From Candidatus Gastranaerophilales bacterium (lineage in GTDB: Bacteria; Cyanobacteriota; Vampirovibrionia; Gastranaerophilales; Gastranaerophilaceae), in the NCBI GenBank assembly GCA_910587815.1, contig CAJUNK010000015.1, positions 1-58,855 of the forward strand: a DNA stretch of 58,855 nucleotides, written 5' to 3'. A program made the translations under genes and the position numbers. A model generated the notes under the pieces. That model searched no databases. It saw nothing but the letters and a program-made list of their open reading frames with translations, and was not told the origin of the DNA. The first letter of the stretch is position 1, and the number at the start of each line of letters is the position of its first letter. Below are positions 8,556 to 17,748 of this stretch, piece after piece.

Positions 8556-8612
8556 GGAAGTAATGAAAGCTCTTAGGATATCGCAGCTCCTAAGAGCTTT
8601 TCCCTATATTTA
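8553..8612 (+). terminator. Nested terminator of small-peptide element, copy 2
   Basis: 13-bp stem AAAGCTCTTAGGA/TCCTAAGAGCTTT enclosed by GGGAA/TTCCC. Same layout as at copy 1. Confidence 0.75.
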
Positions 8613-8661
8613 TATTATACCTGATTTATTACAAAATTCAAGCTTAGTCTTAATTACAGCG

Positions 8662-9990
8662 TTATACCAAATTCAGCCCAAACAGCATTAGTAAAATTAA
8701 CACCGGCGGAACCACAAATTTTAAAAGAAACATAAATGAATTATAAAATTTTACATTGTTTGTTAAAAGCTCCATTTTTGGCTTCAATATCCATCCCACC
8801 ACAATGCAAAGTATTAATGTATTTAGCGGTAATAATATGTTCGATGCTGTAAAATCCATAATTTCAAAAAATGTCATATTAAAAATTTTATAATTTGAAA
8901 TTGGTCCAAACGACCAAGTTGTGGGCAGCATAAATATTAAAATTATGGAAGACATGATAACAGTAGCAAGCTTTCTTGATATTTTAAATTTTTCTAAAAT
9001 TGCTGCAATGCTTACTTCTAAAAGGCTTATACCAGATGTTAATGCTGCAAAGAATAATAATACAAAAAACATCAAACCAAAAATATTTCCAAAAGGTAGT
9101 GCAGCAAATACTTTTGGCAAAGTTATAAACACTAAACCAGCACCTGCACTAGGTTCCAAGTTAAATGAAAATACGGCAGGAAAAATCATAATCCCTGCAA
9201 GAATAGCTATTATTGTATTTCCAAGTATCAAAAGCCCTGAAGATTTTATAATATCGCTATCTTTTTTTAAATAACTGCCATAAGTAACCAAACAGCCCAT
9301 TCCAACACTTAATGTAAAAAGTGCCTGTCCAAGTGCTGTAAGCACGGTTCTAAATGTAAATTTAGAAAAATCCGGCGCAAACATAAATTTCAATCCTTCA
9401 ATTGAATTATCTAAAAATAGCCCTGTACCCGCAAGAAAAACCAACATCACTATAAATAATGGCATAATAATGTTGTTTGCCTGCTCTATTCCTTTATTTA
9501 CACCTCTAAATGGAAATGCAGCACATAACAGAAGAAAAATTATTCCCATAACCAAGGGTACAATGGGCTCTGCTGCAAATGACGCAAAATATTCTGCCTG
9601 ATTTCCAGCTGGTACATTATTTGTTAAATAAATCCAAATATAATTTACTGTCCACCCCCCCACAACAAAATAAAAACAGGGAATGAAGATGGATGTTATA
9701 AAACAAAGCCATCCAAATATACCAAATTTTTTATTTATTTTTTCATAAGAACGTATAACACCTCTGCGCATTTGTTTTCCTAATAGCAATTCACACAAAA
9801 GCGGTATTGAACATATAAAAATTGTAAGCAAAATATACATTAAAAGAAAAAGTGCGCCGCCATTTTGCCCCATAACATAAGGAAAACGCCAAATATTGCC
9901 TAATCCCACAGCACAGCCCAAAGTTGCCATTATAAATGCAAAACCTGAAGACCAATTTGCCCTTTTTGCAATACTTCTTTCTACAGCCAT
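8662..9990 (-). CDS. Sodium-dependent SNF-family (neurotransmitter/amino acid) symporter
   Basis: 442 residues with about 11-12 hydrophobic segments, as in bacterial LeuT-like transporters. The N-terminal signature is present: WSSGFAFIMATLGCAVGLGN followed by IWRFPYVMGQNGGALF, where TM1 and its unwound segment bind Na+ and substrate. The family imports amino acids or related amines with sodium. It lies alone, with a promoter of TTGAAC, 16 bp and TATACT on the minus strand near 10020-10050. The substrate cannot be told from sequence. Confidence 0.92.
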   Translation of the reverse strand: MAVERSIAKRANWSSGFAFIMATLGCAVGLGNIWRFPYVMGQNGGALFLLMYILLTIFICSIPLLCELLLGKQMRRGVIRSYEKINKKFGIFGWLCFITSIFIPCFYFVVGGWTVNYIWIYLTNNVPAGNQAEYFASFAAEPIVPLVMGIIFLLLCAAFPFRGVNKGIEQANNIIMPLFIVMLVFLAGTGLFLDNSIEGLKFMFAPDFSKFTFRTVLTALGQALFTLSVGMGCLVTYGSYLKKDSDIIKSSGLLILGNTIIAILAGIMIFPAVFSFNLEPSAGAGLVFITLPKVFAALPFGNIFGLMFFVLLFFAALTSGISLLEVSIAAILEKFKISRKLATVIMSSIILIFMLPTTWSFGPISNYKIFNMTFFEIMDFTASNILLPLNTLILCIVVGWILKPKMELLTNNVKFYNSFMFLLKFVVPPVLILLMLFGLNLV

Positions 9991-10071
9991 TTCTTCTAAT
10001 TCCTTATTTGTTTACAATTGTAGTATATTTTAAAATTTACAAAGTTCAAAGTCAATAAAATGTAAACTTTA

Positions 10072-10521
10072 TTATTTAAACCTTGCCACTTCCCTTTGAA
10101 TATCTTTTTTCTTTAATGCTTCTCTTTTATCATGCAGTTTTTTACCTTTGCAAAGACCAATTTCAAGCTTTGCAAAACCTCTTTCTATAAATAATTCTAA
10201 AGGCACAACAGTAAAGCTATCCTGTTTTATTTTGCCTAAAATCTTTAGGATTTCTTTTTTATTTAATAAAAGTTTTCTTACCCTTTTGGGGTCGTGGTTG
10301 TTTCTATTCCCGCCTTCAAATGGGCTGATGTGACAATTATATAGAAATATTTCCATATCTTCAATTTTTGCAAAACTATCTTTCAGGTTGATTCCACCCT
10401 TTCTGATAGATTTGATTTCCGTCCCAAAAAGCACAATACCTGCTGTATATTTTTCTGTCACAATAAAATCATGAAAAGCTTTTTTATTTGTGGTTATTAC
10501 TTTTTTTGTTTGATTTGTCAT
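10072..10521 (-). CDS. smpB: tmRNA-binding protein SmpB
   Basis: 149 residues, the usual SmpB size. It shows KKAFHDFIVTEKYTAGIVL, GTEIKSIRKGGINLKDSFA, HISPFEGGNRNNHDPKRVRKLLL and the basic C-terminal tail (LCKGKKLHDKREALKKKD) that enters the ribosomal decoding channel. SmpB carries alanyl-tmRNA to stalled ribosomes; the matching ssrA is at 21647 in this window. TATAAT (minus strand, 10528-10533) ends 6 nt before the ATG with no Shine-Dalgarno sequence, so the mRNA is probably leaderless. It diverges from the kinase gene. Confidence 0.96.
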   Translation of the reverse strand: MTNQTKKVITTNKKAFHDFIVTEKYTAGIVLFGTEIKSIRKGGINLKDSFAKIEDMEIFLYNCHISPFEGGNRNNHDPKRVRKLLLNKKEILKILGKIKQDSFTVVPLELFIERGFAKLEIGLCKGKKLHDKREALKKKDIQREVARFK

Positions 10522-10569
10522 AAAAAAATTATATCATGGTAATTTTGCTATGGTATAATATCAATTGTT

Positions 10570-12414
10570 ATGAAATTAGGTATTTCGGATAAGTTTAGGA
10601 TTAAATTTGACAATACTGCCCAAAACAAACTCATTACAGCAGGGCTTTTGATATCTACTATTTTAATAATTGCAGTTTCTGTTTTTGCAATAGGAAAAAT
10701 TCAAGAAAAATTATATGAAAGCTATGCAAATTTTGGACAATTATTGGGTAGAACCATCGCAATTCAAAGCTATGAATTAACTAAAAATAAAACATTAAAT
10801 CAAAAAATTGAAATTTTAAAAACACACTCAACTTCTATTTTAAACAGCAATAATGATGTGTCGTTTATTACATTTAAAGATAAAAATGGAAATGTAATAT
10901 TTTCTTCCACCGATGAATTTAAAGACAGAGCGCAAGACACAAAAACAAACCTTTCTGCCCCCATCACAAATGATAACGGGCAAATTGAAGGTACAGTGGA
11001 AATAGGGCTGAATGCATCCATGGCATCGGCTATTGCAAAAACTACCAAAAATTCTATGTTTATTGTATTTACACTTGTTTGGGCAGTTTTTACAGGTGTC
11101 ATTTTAATAAACACATTTTTAATTACAAGAGAATTATCCACTCTGCATCAGGGGGTAAAAGCTATATCGGGCGGAAAATTCGGTACACTTTTAGAATATA
11201 AGGAAGCATCCGGCGAAATAAAAGAACTATTTGCAGCATTTAATGATATGTCAAACAGATTGCACATTTATGAAGAACAAAACATTGAACAATTAACATT
11301 AGAAAGAAATAAATTTGAATCAGTTTTGATGAGCATTGCAAATGGTGTTGTAGTGTGCGATAGCGATGATAATGTAGTGCTCATAAATCCTATTGCAGAA
11401 AGTATATTATCAGTTAAATATGATGATATTATTGATACATCTTTTGCAAATTACCTTGATACAGAAGGCAAACCTTGCTTTAAAAACGAAATTGATACAT
11501 TTAAAAAAACACCTTTGGATATAATTGAAAAAAAACCGCTAGAATTTAATGTAGATGCAAACAACAGAATAATAAAATCTGTCATTTCTCCTATGTTTTC
11601 AAAAGCGCATGATTATTTAGGATATATCATTGTTTTAATTGATGTTACAAAAGAAGCAGAAGTGGATAAATTAAAGAGCGATTTTATATCAAATGTTTCC
11701 CATGAATTAAGAACACCTGTTACCATTTTAAGAAGCTACATTGACACCCTTTATCATTATGGCGAAGAATTTAAATTTCAAGAACAAAAAGAATTTATCG
11801 GTGTTATAAACCAAGAAATTATCCGCCTAAATAAAATGGTTAATGACATTTTGGATTTTTCAAAATTGCAATCAAACAAAATGTGTGAAAAAACTATTGG
11901 AAATATTATGCAAACCCTTGAAAATACACTTGAAGGCCTAAAAGTCTTGGCAAATGAAAAGGGCGTAAATTTTATTGTTGAAAAAGATGAAAACATACCT
12001 GAAATCCCCTATAATGAAGAGAGCATTGAAAGAGTAATATCAAACCTTGTAACAAACGCCATAAAATATGCCCCAAATAATTCTTCAATAAATATCAATG
12101 CAAAAATTTCAGATAAAACCCCTGATTTTATTGAAATAACTGTATCAGATAAAGGCATTGGAATTTCAAAAGAACATCAAGAAAAGATTTTTGACAGATT
12201 TTATCGCGTGGAAAATGACACACACACAATAAAAGGCACAGGCCTTGGGCTGCATCTTGTAAAAGTAACTGTAGAAAAACACCACAGCGGTAAGGTTTTT
12301 GTAGAATCAGAATTAAACAAAGGTTCAACATTTGGATTTCTATTACCTATAAATCCTGTGACAGAACCTATAGAAAATCATTTAGAAGAAAACAAAGAAG
12401 AAATAGAAGCATAG
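10570..12414 (+). CDS. Membrane sensor histidine kinase (HAMP-PAS-HisKA-HATPase)
   Basis: 614 residues. Order: transmembrane helix about 22-43, an extracytoplasmic sensor region to about 160, a second helix about 162-184, HAMP, a PAS-like domain (about 250-365), HisKA with the phospho-acceptor H378 in SNVSHELRTPV, and a HATPase with N-box ERVISNLVTNAIKY (about 490), DKGIGIS and GTGLGLHLVK. The layout is PhoR/WalK-like. No response regulator gene is adjacent, so the partner must lie elsewhere. TATAAT at 10554-10559 is 10 nt before the ATG; transcription is probably nearly leaderless. Confidence 0.92.
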   Translation: MKLGISDKFRIKFDNTAQNKLITAGLLISTILIIAVSVFAIGKIQEKLYESYANFGQLLGRTIAIQSYELTKNKTLNQKIEILKTHSTSILNSNNDVSFITFKDKNGNVIFSSTDEFKDRAQDTKTNLSAPITNDNGQIEGTVEIGLNASMASAIAKTTKNSMFIVFTLVWAVFTGVILINTFLITRELSTLHQGVKAISGGKFGTLLEYKEASGEIKELFAAFNDMSNRLHIYEEQNIEQLTLERNKFESVLMSIANGVVVCDSDDNVVLINPIAESILSVKYDDIIDTSFANYLDTEGKPCFKNEIDTFKKTPLDIIEKKPLEFNVDANNRIIKSVISPMFSKAHDYLGYIIVLIDVTKEAEVDKLKSDFISNVSHELRTPVTILRSYIDTLYHYGEEFKFQEQKEFIGVINQEIIRLNKMVNDILDFSKLQSNKMCEKTIGNIMQTLENTLEGLKVLANEKGVNFIVEKDENIPEIPYNEESIERVISNLVTNAIKYAPNNSSININAKISDKTPDFIEITVSDKGIGISKEHQEKIFDRFYRVENDTHTIKGTGLGLHLVKVTVEKHHSGKVFVESELNKGSTFGFLLPINPVTEPIENHLEENKEEIEA

Positions 12415-12434
12415 ATTCAAATTTATTGCAGTGT

Positions 12435-13562
12435 TTAACGCCCTGTATCTTTAATATTATTCCTATACCCAATTCCTGCCCGAAACCCAGAAATTGTATA
12501 CATTAAAGGCAGCATCGGCTCTATCCATTTAAACCCCGATAATACCCCTGCTGTTGCAATATCATCAGTATGCAGCGCCATATCAAGAATTTCAGGCTTT
12601 CTTTCATTATAAACATCTTTTTTATTAGCCTTTAGCACGTTTTCGGCTGCAAACACTTTTCCAGTCTTACTTTTAAGGGTATCATCAAAACGCGAAACAC
12701 TATTAGCTTCTTTTGCATTGATTTTTTTATCAAATATCGGGTCTAAAATTTTCTTCCCTATGAAGTTTGCAGCATAGCTTCCACCTAGAATTCCTGTCAC
12801 AAAAATTCCACCCATAATTATTCCAAGTTTTTTTATGGGACTTAAAGGAGCTAATTTGCCAGCTTTTTGAAGTTTTTCTGCACCAAAAAGTGCGGATGCT
12901 GCACCCACATTGCACATAAAGATATTTGCCAAAAATTGATACGCACCCTCTTTTATTTTATAGGATGTAGTTTTTGGAGTATTTTCACCAGTAACTTTCT
13001 CTGCTGCAATTCCACCCAAAACCCCGGATACCACAGGCATTAACCCTAATACAGAAAGACGCCCTGTTTCTTTAAAAATTTCTTTTGCAGATAAATTCTC
13101 TTTTTTTGAATACAATGCATCTAAAAGTTCATTATACTCTGCACTTTTAGAGCCTATTTTCAAAATTTCTTTTGTGTCTTTAAGGTTTATTACCCCATCT
13201 TTTGCCCTGTTTAAAAGGGTTTCTGTTTTTTTGTCCACATTATTTTTCTTCAAAAATTTGTCAATTACAATTTTTCTATCACTAATAATACTTTTTGCAT
13301 CCTTAATATCCACTAAACCTTTAAGCAGCTGTTTTTTGCCAATTTTTAAACCAAATGCGCTAATTAAGGAAGCACTAACAGTGGCTGAAAGTATTATCCC
13401 ATCTTTTATTGCTCGATTTTTACGATTTTCTTTAGGCGTTTTATACACATCATAAATACCATAGGCAAACGCTGCCCCTGTAAGAATTTTAGGTGTTTTA
13501 TCTTTCAATTTGCTGATTAAAACAGGCTGATCTAAAAATTTTCCAACTGCTGTGATGTTCAT
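12435..13562 (-). CDS. Hypothetical multi-helix membrane protein
   Basis: 375 residues. Several glycine-rich hydrophobic segments are separated by lysine-rich stretches: ILTGAAFAYGIYDV, IILSATVSASLISAFGL, LSVLGLMPVVSGVLGGIAA and KLGIIMGGIFVTGILGGSYA. There is no signal peptide and no catalytic motif. The ribosome site AGGGA is about 10 nt before the ATG. Its general make-up (short Gly-rich helices, Lys-rich linkers) resembles the product of 16783-17657, and both may belong to a lineage-specific family of membrane-associated proteins. Function unknown. Confidence 0.75.
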   Translation of the reverse strand: MNITAVGKFLDQPVLISKLKDKTPKILTGAAFAYGIYDVYKTPKENRKNRAIKDGIILSATVSASLISAFGLKIGKKQLLKGLVDIKDAKSIISDRKIVIDKFLKKNNVDKKTETLLNRAKDGVINLKDTKEILKIGSKSAEYNELLDALYSKKENLSAKEIFKETGRLSVLGLMPVVSGVLGGIAAEKVTGENTPKTTSYKIKEGAYQFLANIFMCNVGAASALFGAEKLQKAGKLAPLSPIKKLGIIMGGIFVTGILGGSYAANFIGKKILDPIFDKKINAKEANSVSRFDDTLKSKTGKVFAAENVLKANKKDVYNERKPEILDMALHTDDIATAGVLSGFKWIEPMLPLMYTISGFRAGIGYRNNIKDTGR

Positions 13563-13604
13563 TTAATTTTTCCCTATGTAATATTATTGCCGACTTTTAA
13601 AATA

Positions 13605-13626
13605 TATGTTAGTTGAGGCTAACATA
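13605..13626. promoter_or_regulatory. Perfect dyad between divergent genes
   Basis: TATGTTAG (13605-13612) and CTAACATA (13619-13626) form a perfect 8-bp inverted repeat with a 6-nt spacer, placed between the divergent starts at 13562 and 13720. It could be an operator for either gene. Confidence 0.45.
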
Positions 13627-13684
13627 TAAAGATTATATGTATAAAGAAAAAAGTTTGTCAACCCTAACAAAATACAAACAATCC

Positions 13685-13713
13685 TTGACTTTAATATGAT
13701 AAATCTATACTAT
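13685..13713 (+). promoter_or_regulatory. Promoter of the U32 peptidase gene
   Basis: TTGACT (13685-13690) and a -10 within TATACTAT (13706-13713). The predicted transcript start coincides with the ATG at 13720. Confidence 0.55.
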
Positions 13714-13719
13714 AGCCTT

Positions 13720-15402
13720 ATGAAGGATATTTTTGTAGTTTCGCCAATAAAACGCCCAAATGATATTTTAAATTTTACAAAATCTGTTAAATGCAGGGTG
13801 TTTTACGTTTATCATCATCGCTTTATGAAAAACATTTCAGGCGGCACTTTTGAATATATCCAAGAATACATTGATGCTGCAAAAAAAACGGGTTCTAAAA
13901 TTTTTGTAAACTTTAAACATACAATTACGGAAGAAGATGTTGCAAGCACAAAAAAATTCATAGAGTTTTTAACAACAACAGATATTGATGGTATTTTTGT
14001 AAATTCTTACGGAATATTAGAAATTATAAAAACTATGGATTTACCTTTTAAAGTGATTATAGATTCATATTTTGAAATACATAATCTTTCAGGTGTTGAA
14101 TTTATGGAAATGTTCCATAAAATTGACGGGCTTATAATTACAGAAGAAGTTTATCTTAAAAATATTGAAAAAATTAGCAAATATGCAAAAATTCCGCTTG
14201 CCGTAGATACTGATAATCTGCCATATTTTGCAGATGATTTAATAAAATCAAAGGCAATATCATCTGTTGTAATCAAAGGAAAATTTAATTCCTCAGATGA
14301 AATTTTAGATGGAATAAAACTTGTAGAAAAGATTTTAGATAAACCAAAAATGTTCAAAGAACAAAAACTGCCATTTAAACACGTTAGAAAAAGTTTTTAT
14401 AAAACTAGTCATTATTCAGGCGAAATCCTTTCTGCAAGCGGAGAAGATTTTAAATTTGCAAATTATATCCAAAAATATGATTGGAAAATAAAATGTAAAA
14501 GACTAAATAAAGATTTTGATTATTCAAAATTAAAACTGCCAAAGCTTAATTTACGCTTATCGAGTTTAGAACAATTCAGAGAACTTAAAAAATTTATAAA
14601 TTCAATAGGTTTTAACCCTATACATTCTATAGAATATGGAGAAGTAGCCTCCACTGTGGATTTAGCAGCTGTGCCATTTGAAGAATTGGTAAACCGCGCA
14701 AGAACATTCTGCTGCGAATTTAAAATGGACCTCAACATTTCAACACCAAGAATATTAATTGAAAGAGATTTTGAACGTGTTTATGAAATCGTAAAAATGC
14801 TGTGCTTAACTGAGCCCAGGCCAAAAACCATCGTAATAAATAATATTGGTTTTTTCTGGGCAAAAATGAATGACCCTGAATTCCAAGGAACACCTGTCGA
14901 AATTGGAAGCGGGATAAACCTTTTGAATAACTATTCAATTAAATGCCTTTCAAACCTAAATCCTATTAATGCACTGGATTTTTCAGCCCTTGGAGATGAA
15001 GAAAATATTTTAAAATGCATTAAAAAAACAAAAAAAATTATAAGGACAAGAAAAATCCAAATTGCAGGGGCAAAAAGAGTAGAAAGCCTCGGACTTTGCC
15101 CTCTGAATTGCAATTCTGCCGTAGTTTCAAGGCTTACCTGTTCTGCCCCTTGCCACAAAGGCCACTGGGCTGTAAAAGACCCTTCTTTAAATAAAATTTT
15201 ACCTTTTGTTGTGGATGGTTTTTGCAAAATGCACATGTTTGAAGCAGATATTTATCAAAATTTTGACAAAATTCCATTTTATGAACAGGCAGGATTCAAT
15301 GAATTTGTGATAGACTTTCTTGCTATTCGCGCAAATTTACTGCCAAAAATTTTAAAGAATTTCTTGTGCAGCTACATCTTACAATATGCTGAAAACAAAT
15401 AA
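13720..15402 (+). CDS. Peptidase U32-like protein
   Basis: 560 residues from the chosen ATG. An ATG at 13696 is in frame but lies upstream of the -10 box. The N-terminal half looks like the U32/YhbU TIM-barrel: VNFKHTITEEDVASTKKFIE, IDGIFVNSYGILEI and a following beta strand. A Cys-rich motif follows late in the protein (GLCPLNCNSAVVSRLTCSAPC, roughly residues 465-485). U32 relatives act as peptidases or, with iron-sulfur or other cofactors, in tRNA/ubiquinone hydroxylation. The product probably belongs to this superfamily, but the exact activity cannot be chosen. No neighbour gives a hint. Confidence 0.6.
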   Translation: MKDIFVVSPIKRPNDILNFTKSVKCRVFYVYHHRFMKNISGGTFEYIQEYIDAAKKTGSKIFVNFKHTITEEDVASTKKFIEFLTTTDIDGIFVNSYGILEIIKTMDLPFKVIIDSYFEIHNLSGVEFMEMFHKIDGLIITEEVYLKNIEKISKYAKIPLAVDTDNLPYFADDLIKSKAISSVVIKGKFNSSDEILDGIKLVEKILDKPKMFKEQKLPFKHVRKSFYKTSHYSGEILSASGEDFKFANYIQKYDWKIKCKRLNKDFDYSKLKLPKLNLRLSSLEQFRELKKFINSIGFNPIHSIEYGEVASTVDLAAVPFEELVNRARTFCCEFKMDLNISTPRILIERDFERVYEIVKMLCLTEPRPKTIVINNIGFFWAKMNDPEFQGTPVEIGSGINLLNNYSIKCLSNLNPINALDFSALGDEENILKCIKKTKKIIRTRKIQIAGAKRVESLGLCPLNCNSAVVSRLTCSAPCHKGHWAVKDPSLNKILPFVVDGFCKMHMFEADIYQNFDKIPFYEQAGFNEFVIDFLAIRANLLPKILKNFLCSYILQYAENK

Positions 15403-15447
15403 TTATTCTATATCTATCTTTATTCATATTTATTATATACTTAATTT

Positions 15448-16722
15448 ATGATTAAACGATATTCAAGAGAAGAAATTTCAAAAATTTGGGAACTAGATAG
15501 TAAATTTTCCTATTACCTAAAAGTGGAGCTTGCGGTTATTGAAGCATATTATAAGTGTGGTGAAATTGAAAAAGAAGCTTATGAGCACATTTTAAAAACC
15601 GCAAATTTTAATGTGGATAGGATTGATGAGATTGAAAAGACGGTAAACCACGATGTTATCGCGTTTTTAACCTGCGTAAATGAATATGTGGGCGAAAAAT
15701 ATTCAAACCTTATCCATAAAGGGCTTACAAGTTCTGATGTTATTGATACCGCTTTTGCACTTCAAATAAAAGATGCAAGCGATATTATTTTAAAAGATTT
15801 AGACATTATTTTAAATACACTAAAAACTCTTGCCTTCAAATATAAAGATATTGTCTGTATTGGACGCTCTCACGGCATCGGAGCAGAGGTGATAACTTTT
15901 GGTTTTAAGCTTTTAAACTGGTATGATATGTTTGAAAGGGCCAAAAAACGTATTGAATCTGCACTATCAGATATTTTAAGAGGACAAATTTCAGGCCCTG
16001 TGGGCACATATTCAAACATCGACCCAAAGATTGAAAAATTAACCTGTGAAATTTTAGGCTTAAAACCTGCTAAAATAAGTACGCAAATAATAGCCCGTGA
16101 TGCCCATGCCAGCTACATTTCAGCAATTGCAATATTGGGTTCTGTGATAGAAAATGCAGCAGTTGAAATCAGACATTTGCAAAGGTGGGAAGTGGCTGAA
16201 GTTGAAGAAGGGTTTAAAAAAGGCCAAAAGGGTTCATCCGCTATGCCGCACAAGAAAAACCCAATTGCAAGCGAAAATTTATCAGGTCTATCAAGAGTTT
16301 TAAGGGCAAACAGCATTGCTGCAATGGAAAATATCACCCTTTGGCATGAAAGAGATATTTCTCATTCAAGCGTAGAACGCATAATTTTCCCTGATTCTAC
16401 AATTTTAGCGGATTATATGCTTCATCGGCTAAATAACGTTTTAGAAAATTTAGTTTTAAAACCTGGTAATATGTTACAAAACATTGGAAAATACGGTGAT
16501 ATTATATTTTCTCAAAGCTGTCTTTTAAAATTGACTGAAAAAGGAATGACACGCGAAGCTGCCTATGAAATCACCCAAAAAGAAGCGCTGGATGCTTTTA
16601 ATAACAATGGCAATTTCAAAGAAAATATGAAAAAACACCTGAATGATGAAGAAATTAAAGAATGTTTCAATCATGAAAAATATTTAAGAAACATTGATAA
16701 GATTTTTGAAAGATTTAAATAA
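15448..16722 (+). CDS. purB: Adenylosuccinate lyase
   Basis: 424 residues, typical for bacterial PurB of the short type. Family marks: TVNHDVIAFLTCVNEY, the KGLTSSDVIDTAFALQ motif, RSHGIGAEVITFG, and the flexible signature loop SSAMPHKKNPIASENLSG near residue 263. The enzyme acts twice in purine synthesis, releasing fumarate from SAICAR and from adenylosuccinate. The -10 box TATACT (15436-15441) ends 6 nt before the ATG and no ribosome site is present, another probable leaderless start. Confidence 0.96.
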   Translation: MIKRYSREEISKIWELDSKFSYYLKVELAVIEAYYKCGEIEKEAYEHILKTANFNVDRIDEIEKTVNHDVIAFLTCVNEYVGEKYSNLIHKGLTSSDVIDTAFALQIKDASDIILKDLDIILNTLKTLAFKYKDIVCIGRSHGIGAEVITFGFKLLNWYDMFERAKKRIESALSDILRGQISGPVGTYSNIDPKIEKLTCEILGLKPAKISTQIIARDAHASYISAIAILGSVIENAAVEIRHLQRWEVAEVEEGFKKGQKGSSAMPHKKNPIASENLSGLSRVLRANSIAAMENITLWHERDISHSSVERIIFPDSTILADYMLHRLNNVLENLVLKPGNMLQNIGKYGDIIFSQSCLLKLTEKGMTREAAYEITQKEALDAFNNNGNFKENMKKHLNDEEIKECFNHEKYLRNIDKIFERFK

Positions 16723-16726
16723 AAAT

Positions 16727-16762
16727 TTAAAAAGTAACCCCAGGCCTTTAAACCCAGGGGGT
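16727..16762 (-). terminator. Possible terminator of the minus-strand HExxH gene
   Basis: On the minus strand CCCC and GGGG flank a loop and are followed by TTACTTTTTAAATTTTT. It lies between the converging purB and the HExxH gene; the stem is short. Confidence 0.4.
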
Positions 16763-16782
16763 AAAAAACTTTATACAAAACT

Positions 16783-17657
16783 TTATGCATTCAATTTTTC
16801 TTCATATTTTGCTTGCGCATTGTCCTTTACTTTAATAGCAAAAGCGGTTGAAATTCCTAAAATTGCTGCCATAGATACATAGGTTAAAAGCGCAATAGCA
16901 TTATTCACCTTAACTTTTTTAATAAGTTCGGGCGCATCTTTTAAAACTTCTTTTGCAATATTATTACCTTTATGAGATGCCATAGCTTCTTCAATCACCG
17001 TTGGCGCTAAAAGTGCCGCAGAAATTTTTCCCGCATGGTTTTTTATAAACTGGGTAAAGCCTTTTTTCTTTGTGCCATCTTCATTTGTAGCATTCACTTT
17101 ATCTTTCTTAAAAATGCCGATCAATGCAGCACAGCTTGCTAAACCCATAAGGGGCATTCTTGACTGTTGCAGTATTTTACCAATTTTTGAATAATTAAAA
17201 TTCTTCACATGCCCCATTTCATGAAAACTTGCGAGCGCAAGTTTGCCTTTTGGCATCAATATTGTATTTGTAAAATTATCAAACCCTGCATTTAAACCAT
17301 ATCTTATTTGGTCTCTAACCCCAAAAGGACTTGCAAAACTTTGAATAATCTTTTTAATCCCGGGGTTTTTCTCTACTTCTAAACGTTCTAATTTTACAAT
17401 ATCTTTTAAATCTTTAGCCTGAACAGCCTTATCTGCCACATCCTCTAAAATTTTTACCTTATCTGCCGGCAATTTGTTATTATATCCATACATAAGCGCT
17501 AAAGGAACAACATTTAAAGGGGAAAGAACAACACTTGATGCAGTTTGCGCCGCTAATCCTTTTATAACACCTTTGTTTTTTACTTTGGATTTACATTCGG
17601 GGGGGGGGGTGGAGTTTGTTTGCCTTTAAATAATACAGGAAATACAGAAATAGACAT
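16783..17657 (-). CDS. HExxH membrane protease-like protein, frame broken at a poly-C tract (possible phase variation)
   Basis: From an ATG at 17657 the minus strand reads MSISVFPVLFKGKQTPPPP, runs into a tract of 11 C, and stops soon after. In another phase the frame is open on the other side of the tract, giving VKNKGVIKGLAAQTASSVV and continuing without break to 16783. One extra C (12) would join both into 291 residues. The downstream part alone could start at Met 17493 (236 residues). It carries HEMGH (zinc protease HExxH) followed by EEAMASHK, a candidate third ligand, and hydrophobic segments at the C-terminus. Either slipped-strand phase variation or a homopolymer sequencing error explains the break. 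Confidence 0.6.
17599..17609. repeat. Poly-G(11)/poly-C tract in coding sequence
   Basis: Eleven consecutive G on the plus strand, far outside the base composition of the area. It sits exactly where the minus-strand gene changes frame. Confidence 0.9.
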
Positions 17658-17748
17658 AATTAAACATGTTCTTTTTTAAAATCACTTACAGCTTCATAAA
17701 ACAGATAAAGAAATTTTCTTGCCTGAACATATAAAGAAATATTAAATT

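Noticed and set aside
9655..9661. Seven-G run in the SNF symporter gene as a second phase-variable tract
   Set aside because: The frame is intact (Gly-Gly-Trp) and the run is short and inside a conserved motif region.
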